A stretch of DNA of 64,000 nt from Edaphochlamys debaryana. Taxonomy: Eukaryota > Chlorophyta > Chlorophyceae > Chlamydomonadales. The stretch spans positions 372,001-436,000 of the forward strand of contig JAEHOE010000065.1 of NCBI GenBank assembly GCA_016858145.1, given 5' to 3'. The translations under genes and the position numbers were made by a program. The stretch's first letter is position 1, and the number at the start of each line of letters is the position of its first letter. Below the pieces are notes generated by a model. That model was not told the DNA's origin. It saw only the letters and a list, made by a program, of their open reading frames with translations, and ran no database searches. Shown piece after piece: positions 13,118 to 23,900 of the stretch.

Positions 13118-13357
13118 GTTGCATCAGGGTTGGCGTGGCACCTGTGCAAGCAGCAAGGCTGGCTAGCACTGCAGCAGTGGGGGCGGAGGGCGTAGCCCCC
13201 GTATCCAAGCTACGAGGCCTTCTAGCACTGCACGGAGCGGTACGCGTGGACAATGTCGTCGGAGATGCCGCTGCGCAAGGCTGTGCTAGAGCTACCAGCT
13301 TGGGGCTGGGGACGTGCGCCGTGTGATGTAGACGCATCGTTGGAACCCTGATGCAAC
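13118..13357. mobile_element. MITE-like element, 240 bases
   Basis: It is bounded by a perfect 14-base inverted repeat, GTTGCATCAGGGTT at 13118-13131 and its reverse complement at 13344-13357. Nothing inside codes for a transposase. No clear target-site duplication was confirmed by eye. Confidence 0.5.
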
Positions 13358-13458
13358 AGTAGGGGGTAGGGGCTAGGACATTGGGTTTTTGGGGTCCGCA
13401 CGTGCTGCTGAGGAAGAGCACAGAACGGACGGACGGCTCAGCGGTCATGACTTGATCG

Positions 13459-13463
13459 TGTAA
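13459..13463 (+). terminator. Putative polyadenylation signal of the pinin gene
   Basis: TGTAA, the usual volvocine polyadenylation signal, lies about 520 bases after the stop codon. The motif is short and the assignment rests on position. Confidence 0.35.
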
Positions 13464-14160
13464 CAGCTGGCCTTACTGCCATGATCCAGGCATCCAGCGG
13501 GGGCGTCCTGCGTGCATCGCGTAGGGATCAGGCGGGTCTCAAGCCAGTCAATGGTGATGGACCTTGGCGCAGGGTCCATCACGCTGGTCCAGGCGACACG
13601 GCCTAAACATGTTTTGTCGTTCCGTGTACACAGGCGGCGCTTTGGTTTGCGTTACTCGCTACTGTTACAAGCCTCATCGCCAACAGCCCCATGCGTAGCA
13701 GCGCTCAGCGGCGTCACCGGCCTCAGCGGCGTCCGCGGGGGCAGTGCCCCGTGCCCAACTCCTACCGTATGCATGAAGCGGGAGCAGCCACCCCTGTTCG
13801 GCTCTGTCGAGACCCATGCGGGGCGTTCAGAGCCGTGCCACACGACCATACAATGCCCCACTTCCTTATTTCTGCTCGAAACCCCGATCCTCCTTGCGAG
13901 CAGCCGCCCAGGGGACCAATCGGCCTTCACCACAGTGTACCCTTGAAGCGGAGCCCTCACTAGTGCAATGCCGTGTGCTCAGACCATTGGTCACAAGTAT
14001 CGATCCGTCCAAGACACGATCCACCGCTCACCTAAAAGGGGGGCAAGCGCAGCCACCAGGCACGCAGGCAACCAACCCGCCTGTCATCTCGAGTCACCAC
14101 CTTGCTGAGGCCACCGCGCAAGAAGATCACGAATACCCACACCGCACAAGGAAAGGAAGA

Positions 14161-14165
14161 TTACA
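14161..14165 (-). terminator. Putative polyadenylation signal of the minus-strand barrel-like gene
   Basis: TGTAA on the minus strand. It is about 800 bases past the last exon I can place (ending at 14976), which leaves room for further 3' exons or a long 3' UTR. Confidence 0.35.
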
Positions 14166-14975
14166 TGCAAATACCGGTACATGATAGTTCGATCGACGAG
14201 GCCAGCCCCGCGCTCCAGCCCCCCCCAACCGCCGCATCCGGTCCACGCCTGCGGCCTCACCGCCCTCGCCCGCTACGCGCAGACTGCCGGCTTCACAAGA
14301 AGAAACAGAAGACTTGCATACTGCAGACCGTCGGGCAAGGGTGCGTGGCCGGCGATTCCTTGTGCTTGCTTGCGAGCCGCCAAGGTCAGGCACTGGCGCC
14401 CCGATCCCCATGCCTGGTGCCTGCGAGCCGCCCCCTTTCCGCCCATCGTCCTCGCCCCCGGACCGCCGGCGCTAGCTGCACGCGTCCACCCGTCGGCTGC
14501 CGGGGGTTCCGGGGACCTCTGCGTCGCACAGGCTCTTGACCTAAGTTCGGGGAGATAGAGGGGCGGGGAGGTGAGGGGTTATCGTATCGAGTGTCTCGAA
14601 CTTATCAGCGGGAGGGGAAGGGTTGCAGCGACTGAACTAGTACCGTTTGGCATTGGCTACGGTCCATGCCAAATTGCTCATCTCACTCACCTCCACCGCA
14701 CCGCCTCAAACCAGAGCTCCACCCCGCAGCCCATTCTGGCCCTTTCGTACATCCACGCACGGTATGCATCCCCCCACGAAACACAGCTACACCCTGCCCT
14801 AGCCCCGCGTCCTCGGCCCCCACCCTCCCTCCCACCCCACCATTCCCCCCATACACAAAGTCGCCCCCCACCCTGCTGCAGCACACACGCCATACCCCCC
14901 AAGCCTTCCCTTCCCACCAGCTGCAGTTTGTCCTCCGGGAGTAACAAACACGCGTCCCCATCCCCATGCCCCCAC
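14166..14975 (-). other. Unresolved 3' part of the minus-strand barrel-like gene
   Basis: After the exon ending at 14976 I could not fix one continuation. Candidates are a segment ending in VELWFEAVRW before a good donor near 14690, and a short phase-0 terminal exon starting after AG near 14540 (VKSLCDAEV, then a stop). Simple read-through of the donor reaches a stop at 14799. cDNA would decide. Confidence 0.3.
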
Positions 14976-14998
14976 CTGCTGCAGTTTGTCCTCCGGGA
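14921..14998 (-). repeat. Donor-edge copy after the exon ending at 14976
   Basis: A 20-base stretch near the exon end (14979-14998) recurs exactly at 14921-14940, offset 58. The intronic motif GACGCGTGTTTGTTAC lies between the copies. Confidence 0.75.
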
Positions 14999-17900
14999 AG
15001 CAGCACTCCTCCAGCGGCTCCTCCTCGTCAATGGTCTTGCCCTCGCCGTACCGCACCTGGGGGCGGGTGGTGGGCGGGGTGGAGGTGGCGGGTGGGATGG
15101 AGGTGGGGGGGAAAGCACGGTGGGAAGGGCACATGGGGCCGCCGTACGCCGCGCCGCAGCACGTGGGCTCGCAAAGGGTGCCCGCAAGCACGCATTGGGG
15201 TCGGGGGTCGCAGCACGTGTACGGCACCACGTACGGTACCCGTACGGCACGCACTTTGGCGGTGGGCGGGTTGACCGGGAAGGGGATGCCGCCCCACCCG
15301 TCCTCGTTCCACCACTCCCGGTCCAGCTCCGCCCGCCTGCCGTACACCTCCGTACGCGGGTGCGGCTCGGCGCCCGTCACGAGCTTGGTCATGCGCACGG
15401 CGGAGTCTGCGGTACATACGGCGGCGTACGGCAGGGGCAGGAAATGTGGCTTGCGGCGGGGACTGAAAGGCCTTTGGGAGGCGTCGCATGCACGCAAATA
15501 TCCACGTCGCCCCGCCCCCGTCCCCGTCGTCTTTTGCTGCTGTCGGTAAGGCCGGGCAGTCCCGTCCCCAATTTGTCTTTCCAGCAAACGCAAGAAGGTC
15601 TCTTTCTGCCACGTGCCGTTGCCATGCGCCAAGTCATCTGGCCCTTACTAAGCGCCATGCATCAACCGCTGCCCATGCCTCGCTCGACCCGTCCCGTGCC
15701 CGATCTGTACGTCACCCCAAGGCTGTCCGTACGTTGTACGGCCACTCACTGCGCATGCGGACCAGATTGAACTGCTTGCGCACGTGGGGGTTGCCCAGCC
15801 GGGCCAGGTTGACCAGGGTGGCTAGGGAGCCTTAGGGGGGGAGGGGGATTGGGGTGGGTAGGGGATTGGGGTGGGTAGGGGATTGGGGTGGGTAGGGGAT
15901 TGGGGTGAGTGGGGGATTGGGGTGGGTAGGGGATTGGGGTGAGTGGGGGATTGGGGTGGGTAGGGGATTGGGGTGAGTGGGGGATTGGGGTGGGTAGGGG
16001 ATTGGGGTGGGTGGGGGATTGGGGTGGGTGGGGGATTGGGGTAGGGGGACAGGGACACAGGCACAACACAATGGTGGCGGTCATTTGGCTCTTGGGATGG
16101 TCGCGACTCGAGAGCAGGCCAAGGGGGCCCTGGGGGAGAAGCAGCCCTCTCCGTCTCGCTTCGGTAGGACGGGTGGGGCGGCGAGGGGCTGACCTGGCCG
16201 GCCAAGGGAGCCATTGAGCCCTGTGCCTTTTCACCCCACACGGGCTGGCCGTCCATCCCTCCGCCCCTCCGCACCCGCGTGCCCCGTGGCCGCCCCCTCA
16301 TCGCAGATGGCCGCCCACACGCCGTCCGCCCCCGATGCCAGGCACTCGAGCACCAGCGCCTTTGGGGGGGGGCGGGGGTGGAGGGGGGGGGCGTGAAGGG
16401 AGGGGCACAGAGGGCACGGGCCACGTGGAAGGGCAGTGAGCTGACGTGGCAGCGGGGCGAGCGATGGGACGAGGCATGGGCTAAGAGAGTGGCAAGGCAT
16501 CTAGGCAGCAGGGCTGGGATAGGAGAGGCGGTAGTTGGAGGATGCCGATCTCGATCTGCGGATCCTGGATCCAGGATCTCACCTGCGCCAGTCCGTAGTT
16601 GCGGTGGATGTGGACCAGGAAGTGGCCCTCCATCCAGCCGGCGTCGTCCATGGCCTGAGAGGGGGAGGGGGGAGGGGGGAGGGGGGAGGGGGATGGCCGC
16701 TGGACGAATTGCGCGAACCGTAGTCAAAGAGAAGGGGAGGGGGAGGGGGGGGATGGAGCGGAGCAGCGCTCGCGTGCGACGCGAGGAGCCGGGCGAGCAG
16801 GGGTGGGGCATAGGAGCGCGGTGGTGGCAGGAAGCGGGTGAGAGCGCTCGCATATGCTTGGCGCAGCCGGCTGTAGGAAACCACCGCAGCACCGACCCAG
16901 GAACCCCCTTGCATTCCCTGCCTCCCACCCTCCTGCCTACCACATCACCCTTCCCCCCTTGCCCCCCCCCACCTTGCGCACTGATGCCACCCAGGGCGCG
17001 AGCTCAAAGGGGAACTTGCCGCCCGAGGGGTCCTCGAACATGAGGCCTGGGGGGGGGGAGGGGGTGTTTGAAGCTGATAAGCGGGAAAGCGTCGAGTTGT
17101 TAGTGGGACTGCCGGAGGGGGGGGGGGGAGCGGCGTCAGCTCCTCTGACGCAGTTCCCCTTACGTTCGCCCCCTATGCCTCTCCGTGCCCCCCCTCCATC
17201 CATCCTCTCCATCTTTCCCAGCCCGCGGCCCTTCCTCGCCCCCTCCTCCCCCCCTCCCCCCTTCCCCCCCCTCCCCCCTTCCCTCCCCTCCTCCCCCCCT
17301 CCTTCCCCTCCCCCACCCGCGGGCCGGTACTCCGGGTCCATGCGCCCGATGCGCCCCACGGTGCGGAGCACTCGGTCGGGGACCTCCACCATGGCGGTGG
17401 TGAAGTCGCGGATGTCTGGGGGCGGGGGGGGGGGCGGGGGGCGGGGGTTGGGTTTGGGTATGGCACGCACGGCACGGCACGGCAGGCGGTCGGGGACCTC
17501 CACCATGGCGGTGGTGAAGTCGCGGATGTCTGGGGGCGGGGGGGGGGGGCGGGGGGCGGGGGTTGGGTTTGGGTTTGGCACGCACGGCACGGCACGGCAG
17601 GCGGTCGGGGACCTCCACCATGGCGGTGGTGAAGTCACGGATGTCTGGGGGCGGGGGGGGGGCGGTAGGGTGCGAAGGTTTGGGCGGTGTTGGTAGGTCT
17701 TGGGGGGGTTGAGTGAGGTTGCGACCTGTGTAATGGGAGCCCTGAAGGAGCCCGGAATCACGCTGCGGCACCCCTACCTCCGGTGGACCCCAACCAGCCC
17801 CCATGTACCTTTGCTGCCAGTTATGGAGGCAGGACCCCGGTCAGTTTCTACACCCCCAACCACTCAATCCCCCCCTTCCCCGCCCCCCCATGAACCCAAC

Positions 17901-20640
17901 TGATGAAGCTGGCCGCGGGCCGCAGGCGGTGCGGCAGGCTCAGCTCCCGCCGTACGTAGCGGCACCGCTCCGTGATCAGCGCGAACAGCCCGTCCTCGCC
18001 GAACCTGCCGTACGGGCGGATGGTGGTTGGTGGCAGATTTGCAGAAGATGTGACAGGGCAAAGCAACGACATTGCACAGAAACGGGAAGCTTCGGGCTTC
18101 GGGCGACGCGGGGGTTGGATCTCACTTGCTCCAGTCGGTCTGGCGGCAGGCGAAGTTGCACTCGATGAGGGCGTTCTGGATGCCGTACGCCTGGACGAGC
18201 GCGGATGACACACACGTGAGTAAAGTTGAAACCATTGTGCCGTACACAATATACGGTAGCCTGCCGTACGCCGTACCTTCATCTTCTGCAGCCCGAGCGT
18301 GGCTTCCTTCTTGGGCACACGGTTAGCGTCCCACTGCTCCCTGCGTGGCGTTTTGGAAAGGGGCGAGGGGTTGGGACCTTGGGAGGTCTAGGATAAAGCC
18401 TGAGGAGCTGTGCACACGGTCCGGTCCTGCCCGCAACCGGCCCCCCCGCCTCCCGCCCACCAGCCCTCGCAGAAGGCGTAGCAGTTGGAGCAGATTACCC
18501 CCTTGTCCTTCATGTCCTGACAGGGGGCAGACGGAGGGGGGAGGGGCAGGGGGGTAGGGGGGCAGGGGGGTAAGGGGGCAGACGGAGGGGGGAGGGGCAG
18601 GGGGGTAGGGGGGCAGGGAGAGTCAGGGCATGGGAGCCCTCTGTCCTTCATGTCCTGACAGGGGGGGCGGGAAGCGGGGCAGGGGGGGATGCACGCACGC
18701 ATGGAGTTTTTGCGGGTACGCTAGGGGCTCGGCAGGGCCTGCCCCGGCGTACATCCGTCCAGCCCTGCTCCCCGGTCCGCGCTGCTGCCCGTGTCACCAG
18801 ACCCATGTCAGTACCCCAACCCTGCGCAGTCTGCCCCCCCCCCCCATCCCCACTCCCACTCCCCGAGCGCACACTGGCCGTTCCTCCGCTTCACTTGCCA
18901 CCCCGCCCCCATCCCACCCCACCCCAACCGCCCGCGGTCCCCCACCTCAGCCCCAAGGTAGGGGTAGCTGCTCTCACCAGCGCGAACTGGTCGTCCACTT
19001 GCTCCCTGTACGCACCCCACCCCAATCCACCCCAACCCCACCGCTGCCTCCTCCCAACCCGCAACCCAGTGCCCCCCAGGTAGGGCCTCTCACCCCCCCA
19101 CCCCCTTTCTCGCTACCATCTGGGCTCTCTTACTCTTACTCGTCAAAGACCACCCCCCCCACACCCCCACACACTGCCTCACCAGCGCGAACTGGTCGTC
19201 CACCTGCTCACTGTCCGGGCCCCCCTACATCCCCCCCACCCCCACCCCACCCTCCTAACCCCCACCCCCCACAACACGAGCAGCCGTTCACACACCAGGG
19301 TTCTCTCACCAGCGCGAACTGGTCGTCCACCTGCTTCATGGCGTTGAAGGAGGCGATGATGAACTGGTTGAGGCCCGACTCCTTGATCATGCGGATGATC
19401 GACCACTTGTCCTGACAGGGGGGGGGGAGGGGAACGAGGGGTGAGAGGGGAGAGCGTGGGAAGCCGAAGGTGCCGAACTCAACGCCCGAGTGTGTATGTG
19501 CGGGAGCGCAAGGAAGACGTGTGGCTGAGCGACAAACGTCTGGCTGCGTTTTGGGATGGGCACCCGTCCTGCGCAAGACCAATGCAAGACTGCTCAGCGC
19601 CGCGGGTTCTTAAGGCCGAGGTGTGTCCCTGGAGCGGCAGACCCCGCCGTTGATGGGAATGGCACGGCCGATTCCGGTTGTGCTCGTCCCGCTTTGTGCC
19701 TTTCCCCCTACCGCGCTGCGCCCGGTTTGCGTCGTGCGGGCTCGAGCCCAGCATGCGCTTGCCCCACCCGCCTCGAGCAGGCCACGAGACGTGGAGGTTT
19801 CCTGACGCCAGGCCTCCCTAGCCATGCGGTCTTCGCGGAGTACCGGTACCCACGAGCAGGAACATATCAGCTGTGTGTGTGCTCTATCGACTCCTGTACC
19901 GGCGGCGTACCTTGAGCGTGTGGTTGCGGATGGCCGCTACCGACGTCTCTCTGCGTAGGCGAAAGCAGTCGGAGAGGTGTACGAAGTGAGTCGCGGAGTT
20001 GTCGTACCTCCGGGCCCGGCTCACACCACGCGGGACGAAGGTCGGGCACCGTGTCGATCCCGTCCGTCAACCCTTACGCACGCTCGGGCCCAGGCCCGAC
20101 CCCCGACCCCCTTGCGTGCCTTAGGGAGTTGTCCAGCACGAATGGCTGAAGCGTCCTCAGCCGCTCCAGCTTTGCGTCACGGAGGTCGTCGAGGACCGCC
20201 TCCTCATAGATGATGGGGTCGTCCTCGAGTTCGGCTTCCCACTCTTTGTGAGCTGGCTGGGCCACGCGCGACGCAAGCATTGTTGCCTTCATCTCCACTT
20301 GTTGACGGCGGGCGCTGCGGGCGCGGTCTAGGAACACCGCAGAGAATGACTTGCGGGACGGTCGCCCTTCCTCAAGAGCGGCGGTGTCACCGCTGACCGT
20401 GCGAGACTTCTTTAATGTGTTTGCAGCATTGTTGACTGAGCGCCAGGGCGTGCTGCTGCACACACTCCCGCTGGCACCGGTCTCTGAGCTCGGTTCTGAT
20501 GCTTCGTAGCAGCTATCGCCATACACGTTTGAGCAGGCGAAGTTTGTGTAGGCAGCGGCGGGGAGGCTTCGGGAGGCAGTTAGCCTCTGCCCCGCCATCA
20601 CCCCGCCGTGCGCGTAGCTACCTCGCTCCCCGCTACTCAT
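14976..20640 (-). CDS. HMGL-like (pyruvate carboxyltransferase-type) barrel-related protein, paralogue 1
   Basis: Fourteen exons: 20640-20120, 20007-19911, 19411-19310, 18516-18461, 18340-18277, 18190-18126, 18004-17901, 17415-17317, 17046-16973, 16654-16583, 16359-16275, 15830-15750, 15406-15255, 15056-14976; 551 codons, C-terminus open. Residues 249-252 are a CxxC pair (CSNC). At 395-473, GHFLVHIHRNYGLA, LECLASGADGVW and EGAATGHA resemble the second half of HMGL-like TIM barrels, whose HxH pair binds metal (here H409 and H411). I infer a barrel enzyme or relative; the substrate is unknown. The first intron uses a GC donor, supported by phase. Its paralogue at 20972-28854 is divergent and longer. 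The family name is tentative; the exon chain is strong. Confidence 0.75.
15838..16045 (-). repeat. Intronic minisatellite, about 17-base unit, about 12 copies
   Basis: Tandem units of the type GGGGATTGGGGTGGGTA (plus strand), some with GAGTG variants, lie in the intron between the exons at 16359-16275 and 15830-15750. Four G-runs per two units make G-quadruplexes likely on the plus strand. It creates long spurious reading frames. Confidence 0.9.
17056..17115 (+). mobile_element. Introner-like repeat, copy 1 (short)
   Basis: GGTGTTTGAAGCTGATAAGC and the following bases match 24354-24410 and 42137-42190. The host gene is on the minus strand, so the element is antisense to it and close to the splice acceptor of the exon starting at 17046. 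It ends after CTGCCGGAG, where the two longer copies continue. Confidence 0.6.
17373..17658 (-). repeat. Acceptor-edge triplication (exon 17415-17317)
   Basis: About 57 bases covering the acceptor and the first 13 codons of the exon occur three times: 17373-17429 (real), 17487-17544 and 17602-17658, offsets 114 and 115. The copies remain almost identical, so the duplications look recent. Confidence 0.9.
18504..18664 (-). repeat. Acceptor-edge copy (exon 18516-18461)
   Basis: The sequence TCCTTCATGTCCTGACAGGG (plus strand), spanning the acceptor, occurs at about 18504-18526 and 18642-18664, offset 138. Confidence 0.8.
18976..19332 (-). repeat. Donor-edge triplication (exon 19411-19310)
   Basis: The exon end and donor (plus-strand ACCAGCGCGAACTGGTCGTC) appear at 19308 (real), 19181 and 18976, offsets 127 and 205. 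Only the first donor joins in phase to the next exon at 18516. Confidence 0.85.
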
Positions 20641-20971
20641 GGCATGAGTACCCTTCTAGCTGCGACTTAGCATACTCCCGTGCGCTCTCTCTCTAAGGTG
20701 CCCCTGGCACGAAAGCTTCTGCAGGTTCGAGAACCGAGGCTCTTGCAGCAGCGCAGACGCCCTCTAGGCTTGGCACTTTCGGCTTAGAGCTACACAGGCA
20801 GCAAGTCGGACTCCGGCAGTAGAGGTAGCAAGGAAATTCAGGCCAAGGCCTGTCCTCGGCCCACAGACAGGCAGGCCTGAAGGGGGGCCCGGAGGCCGAA
20901 CTCGGGCTGTCAAACCGGCGCGCAGGCACTTTTAGGATGGACCCCGGAAACGTCTGACCGGTGCACGCCGA
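20641..20971. promoter_or_regulatory. Bidirectional promoter of the divergent barrel-like paralogues
   Basis: These 331 bases lie between two start codons pointing away from each other. No TATA box is obvious. The arrangement and the paralogy of the two genes suggest an inverted duplication that kept a shared promoter. Confidence 0.5.
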
Positions 20972-23900
20972 ATGGTCAGCTGCTTCGGTGGGCGGCCTCC
21001 GGAGCATGAGTCCTCCGGGACAAAGCCGACTTCAGCGGCGGATAAGGAGGCGAAGAAGGCAAAGCAGCTGAAGTCACGGCAGCGGAAGAAGTCTGGCGCT
21101 GATGTCACCGCTCCGGTTCAGTCCTCGGGCAAGACCAGCACGGAGGTCGTCCATAAACCTTACACGGGGCCGGTCTACTGGCCCTATGGACCGGCATGGC
21201 TCCCCTTTGGACCGAAGTGTATGTTCGTGAAGCTGGGCGTGGTACGCCCACTCCTACCCCCAGGTGAGCCGGCCGGGGACGGGTCAGGCAGCCTGGCGTG
21301 TGCGTATACGCGTGCGTGAGAGGGGACATCACACTACTGCCGTATCTTTGTGTGGCAGGAAGGGGGAGGGGCCTGCCAGAGCCCCGTCCCTTCCCTCTGC
21401 CCACGCCCCCCCCTTCAACACTCTCCTCCTCCTGCCCCCCCTCCCCCCCTCCTCCCCCTCCCCCTCCTCCTCTCCATCCCCCCCTTACAGAGGTCAAGGC
21501 CGCCCACGAGGCCCGCGAGGCCCGGGCCGCCCGCCTGGCCGAGGCGCGGCTGCAGCGACTGCGCCACCTGCGGCCCGTGGTGCTCGACACCACCCTGCTG
21601 GAGATGCTGGTGTGTAACGTGCCCTGCCTTGCCTCGCCCGGGCTCTGGAGGGGTCCTTTGGAGATATGTACAGTGCTATCGTGCCCCGGGGGCCGTATGG
21701 AAGGGGGGGCGTAAGGGGACCGGTGAGGCGTGGGCGCCTGTTGGGTCTCCTGGCAATACGTGCACGTGCGCGTGCAGCCCTCACCACGCTTCTCATGTGT
21801 GTTCACCTCCCCCTCCTGACCCCCTGCACGTGTGCAGGAGACGGACGTGGGTCCTCTCCCCGTGGACCCCGATGCGGCGGCCGCACGGCGAGCGGAGACG
21901 TTCCGGCTGATCAAGGGAACCGGCGTGTACAAGTGGGTCGGGGGCCGGGGACCGATGTGCACTGCAGGCAATTGCCTCGACACACCCCACTGTGTACTAG
22001 CCCTCGTCATCCACGCTTTGACGCATCTTGCCGTACTGCCGTACGGTCAGGTATTTGGCCAGCGTGGAGGTGGGCGGGCGTGTGATCCTGCCCAACGACC
22101 TGGCGCGGCGGGGGCTCATCTGCGGCAACTGCGCTGGCATGGTGCTGCTGTACGACGGGTGAGTCAGTGTACGACAAGGCCGTACAGCCCTATAGCATGG
22201 CATGCCCGCTTGGCGGGATGCGGCAGGGTGCTCTGTTGTTATGTGTACGAGTCCCAGCACAGCAGCGCTCGGGTCAACATCAACTGACCGTCCCAGCAAG
22301 GGGGGTTCCCACGAGGGGTTCCCAGTTCTGGGTCGTCACTTCCCCCCCGTTCCCGTCCTAAGCCGCTCTTCCCCCCTGCCCGCCTGCCCGTGCGCCAGGC
22401 TGGACGCCCAGGGCCTGCCCAACCAGGCGCTGCCCGAGGGCATGACACGGCTCAAGGAGTACCGCATCCAGGTGGGCGGTTGACGGTTGGCGGTTGGGGA
22501 TGGGGTCAGCCTGTTCAGTGCTGAGCCCCACGAGGTTTCGGGGCCCAACCCGCTGTGACAACTGATCAAACTCGCACCCCCTCCTCAACCCTTGACACCC
22601 CCCACCCGCACCCCCCACCCCCGCCCCAGACGGTGCTGTTGGAGTGCGACCTGACCGCGGCGGAGGTCAACTGGGACAAGTAGGAGCGGGGGCGGACGGG
22701 AGCACACGCGGCACAGCAGGCACCGGAGGCCACATCGGGGCATGGGAGGCTTTTGCAGAACCGCGCCCTTGGAGCCGCATCGCCGCACCGCGGAAGCCGG
22801 CTCCTCTCTCAGGGCCGGCGGCCGTGCCTTCCGCCTCATTCTCCCCTCCTCCCTCCTGCTCGCGCCCCGCAGGTTGGGCGCCGAGGGCTACGTGTCCCTC
22901 ATCGCCTCCCGCTGCCGCTGGGTGCACTCGGAGCTCGCGTGGGCGCTGCGGGTGGCGCGGGAGGGGCTGGCGGGCTTCGCGCCCTCCACCGGCCTGGTCC
23001 GGTCCACCAAGGGGCCCGGACTGGTGTCCAAGGGGTCCGGCCCCGCAATCAACGGAGTGGGGACGGCAGCGGCGGCGGGGGCGGGGGCGGTGACGGAAGC
23101 GGTGCAGGTGCAGGCGAACGGCAGCAGCAGCAGCAGCAGCAACCAGCTCAACGGGCCCAGCAGCCCGAGCAGCGGCGGCGGGGCAGTGGCGGCGGCGTCG
23201 GTGCCAAAGGCCGGCGCGACCGACCGCCCCAGCAGCGGCGGCGGCGGCACGGCGAGCAGCCGCGGGCTGGCGGCCAACGCCGAGCCCTCCGCCGCCGTCG
23301 CCTCCACCTCCGCCGCGGCCGCCGCGACCTCCCCCGGAGGGAATGGTCCGGCGGCGCCCAACGGCGCCCGAGACAGCCGGAGCCGGCTGCTGCCGGGCGG
23401 CGCGGAGTCAGGTGCCGACGACGGGACGGCAGGAGCGGCGGCGGCGGAGGGGGTAGCGGAGGCGGGGTTGGGGACCGAGAAGCTGCCTCAGTCCTGCCCC
23501 GTGGCTCCCGTGTCGTCAACGGTGGGGTCGGCGCCGGCGGAGGCGAGCAGCGCGGGGATACCCCCCGCCACGGTGTGGGTGCACCTGGCCAACTTCCCGA
23601 CGGTGAGGGGCTGGGTGCGGGGCTGCGTGGGTGCGTGGAGGCGGGGCGTGTGGAGGGCAGGGCGGGACGGGGCGGCAGAGGGAGGTGGTAGGAGAGCGGG
23701 CGTAGAGTTCGTGCGGGGACCGGCACCGGTGGTTTAGGCCGCAGAAGCTATCGGGTCCAGTCTGGACCCGTCGCGTCAGGAGCGGCGGCTGACACCCCTT
23801 GGGCGTCTTCCCGAGGCAGCCCTCTCCCTCACACCGCCGAAGCCCTCCCGCGGCTTACCACGACTCCCCCGCTGCACAAGCGCCCAGCTTCAAGCTCCCT

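Larger units (their letters stand above)
12937..14160. other. Convergent intergenic region / 3' UTRs
   Basis: This separates the pinin stop codon from the 3' end of the minus-strand barrel-like gene. It holds a MITE-like repeat (13118-13357) and polyadenylation signals. I see no supported coding exon; the small reading frames here have no family resemblance. Confidence 0.5.

Noticed and set aside
15838..16045. CRISPR-like regular repeats
   Set aside because: The units are contiguous with no unique spacers, and the genome is eukaryotic; it is a minisatellite.
15822..16943. 373-codon minus-strand reading frame
   Set aside because: It reads through the intronic minisatellite and several introns of the barrel-like gene; only the short in-phase exons inside it are real.
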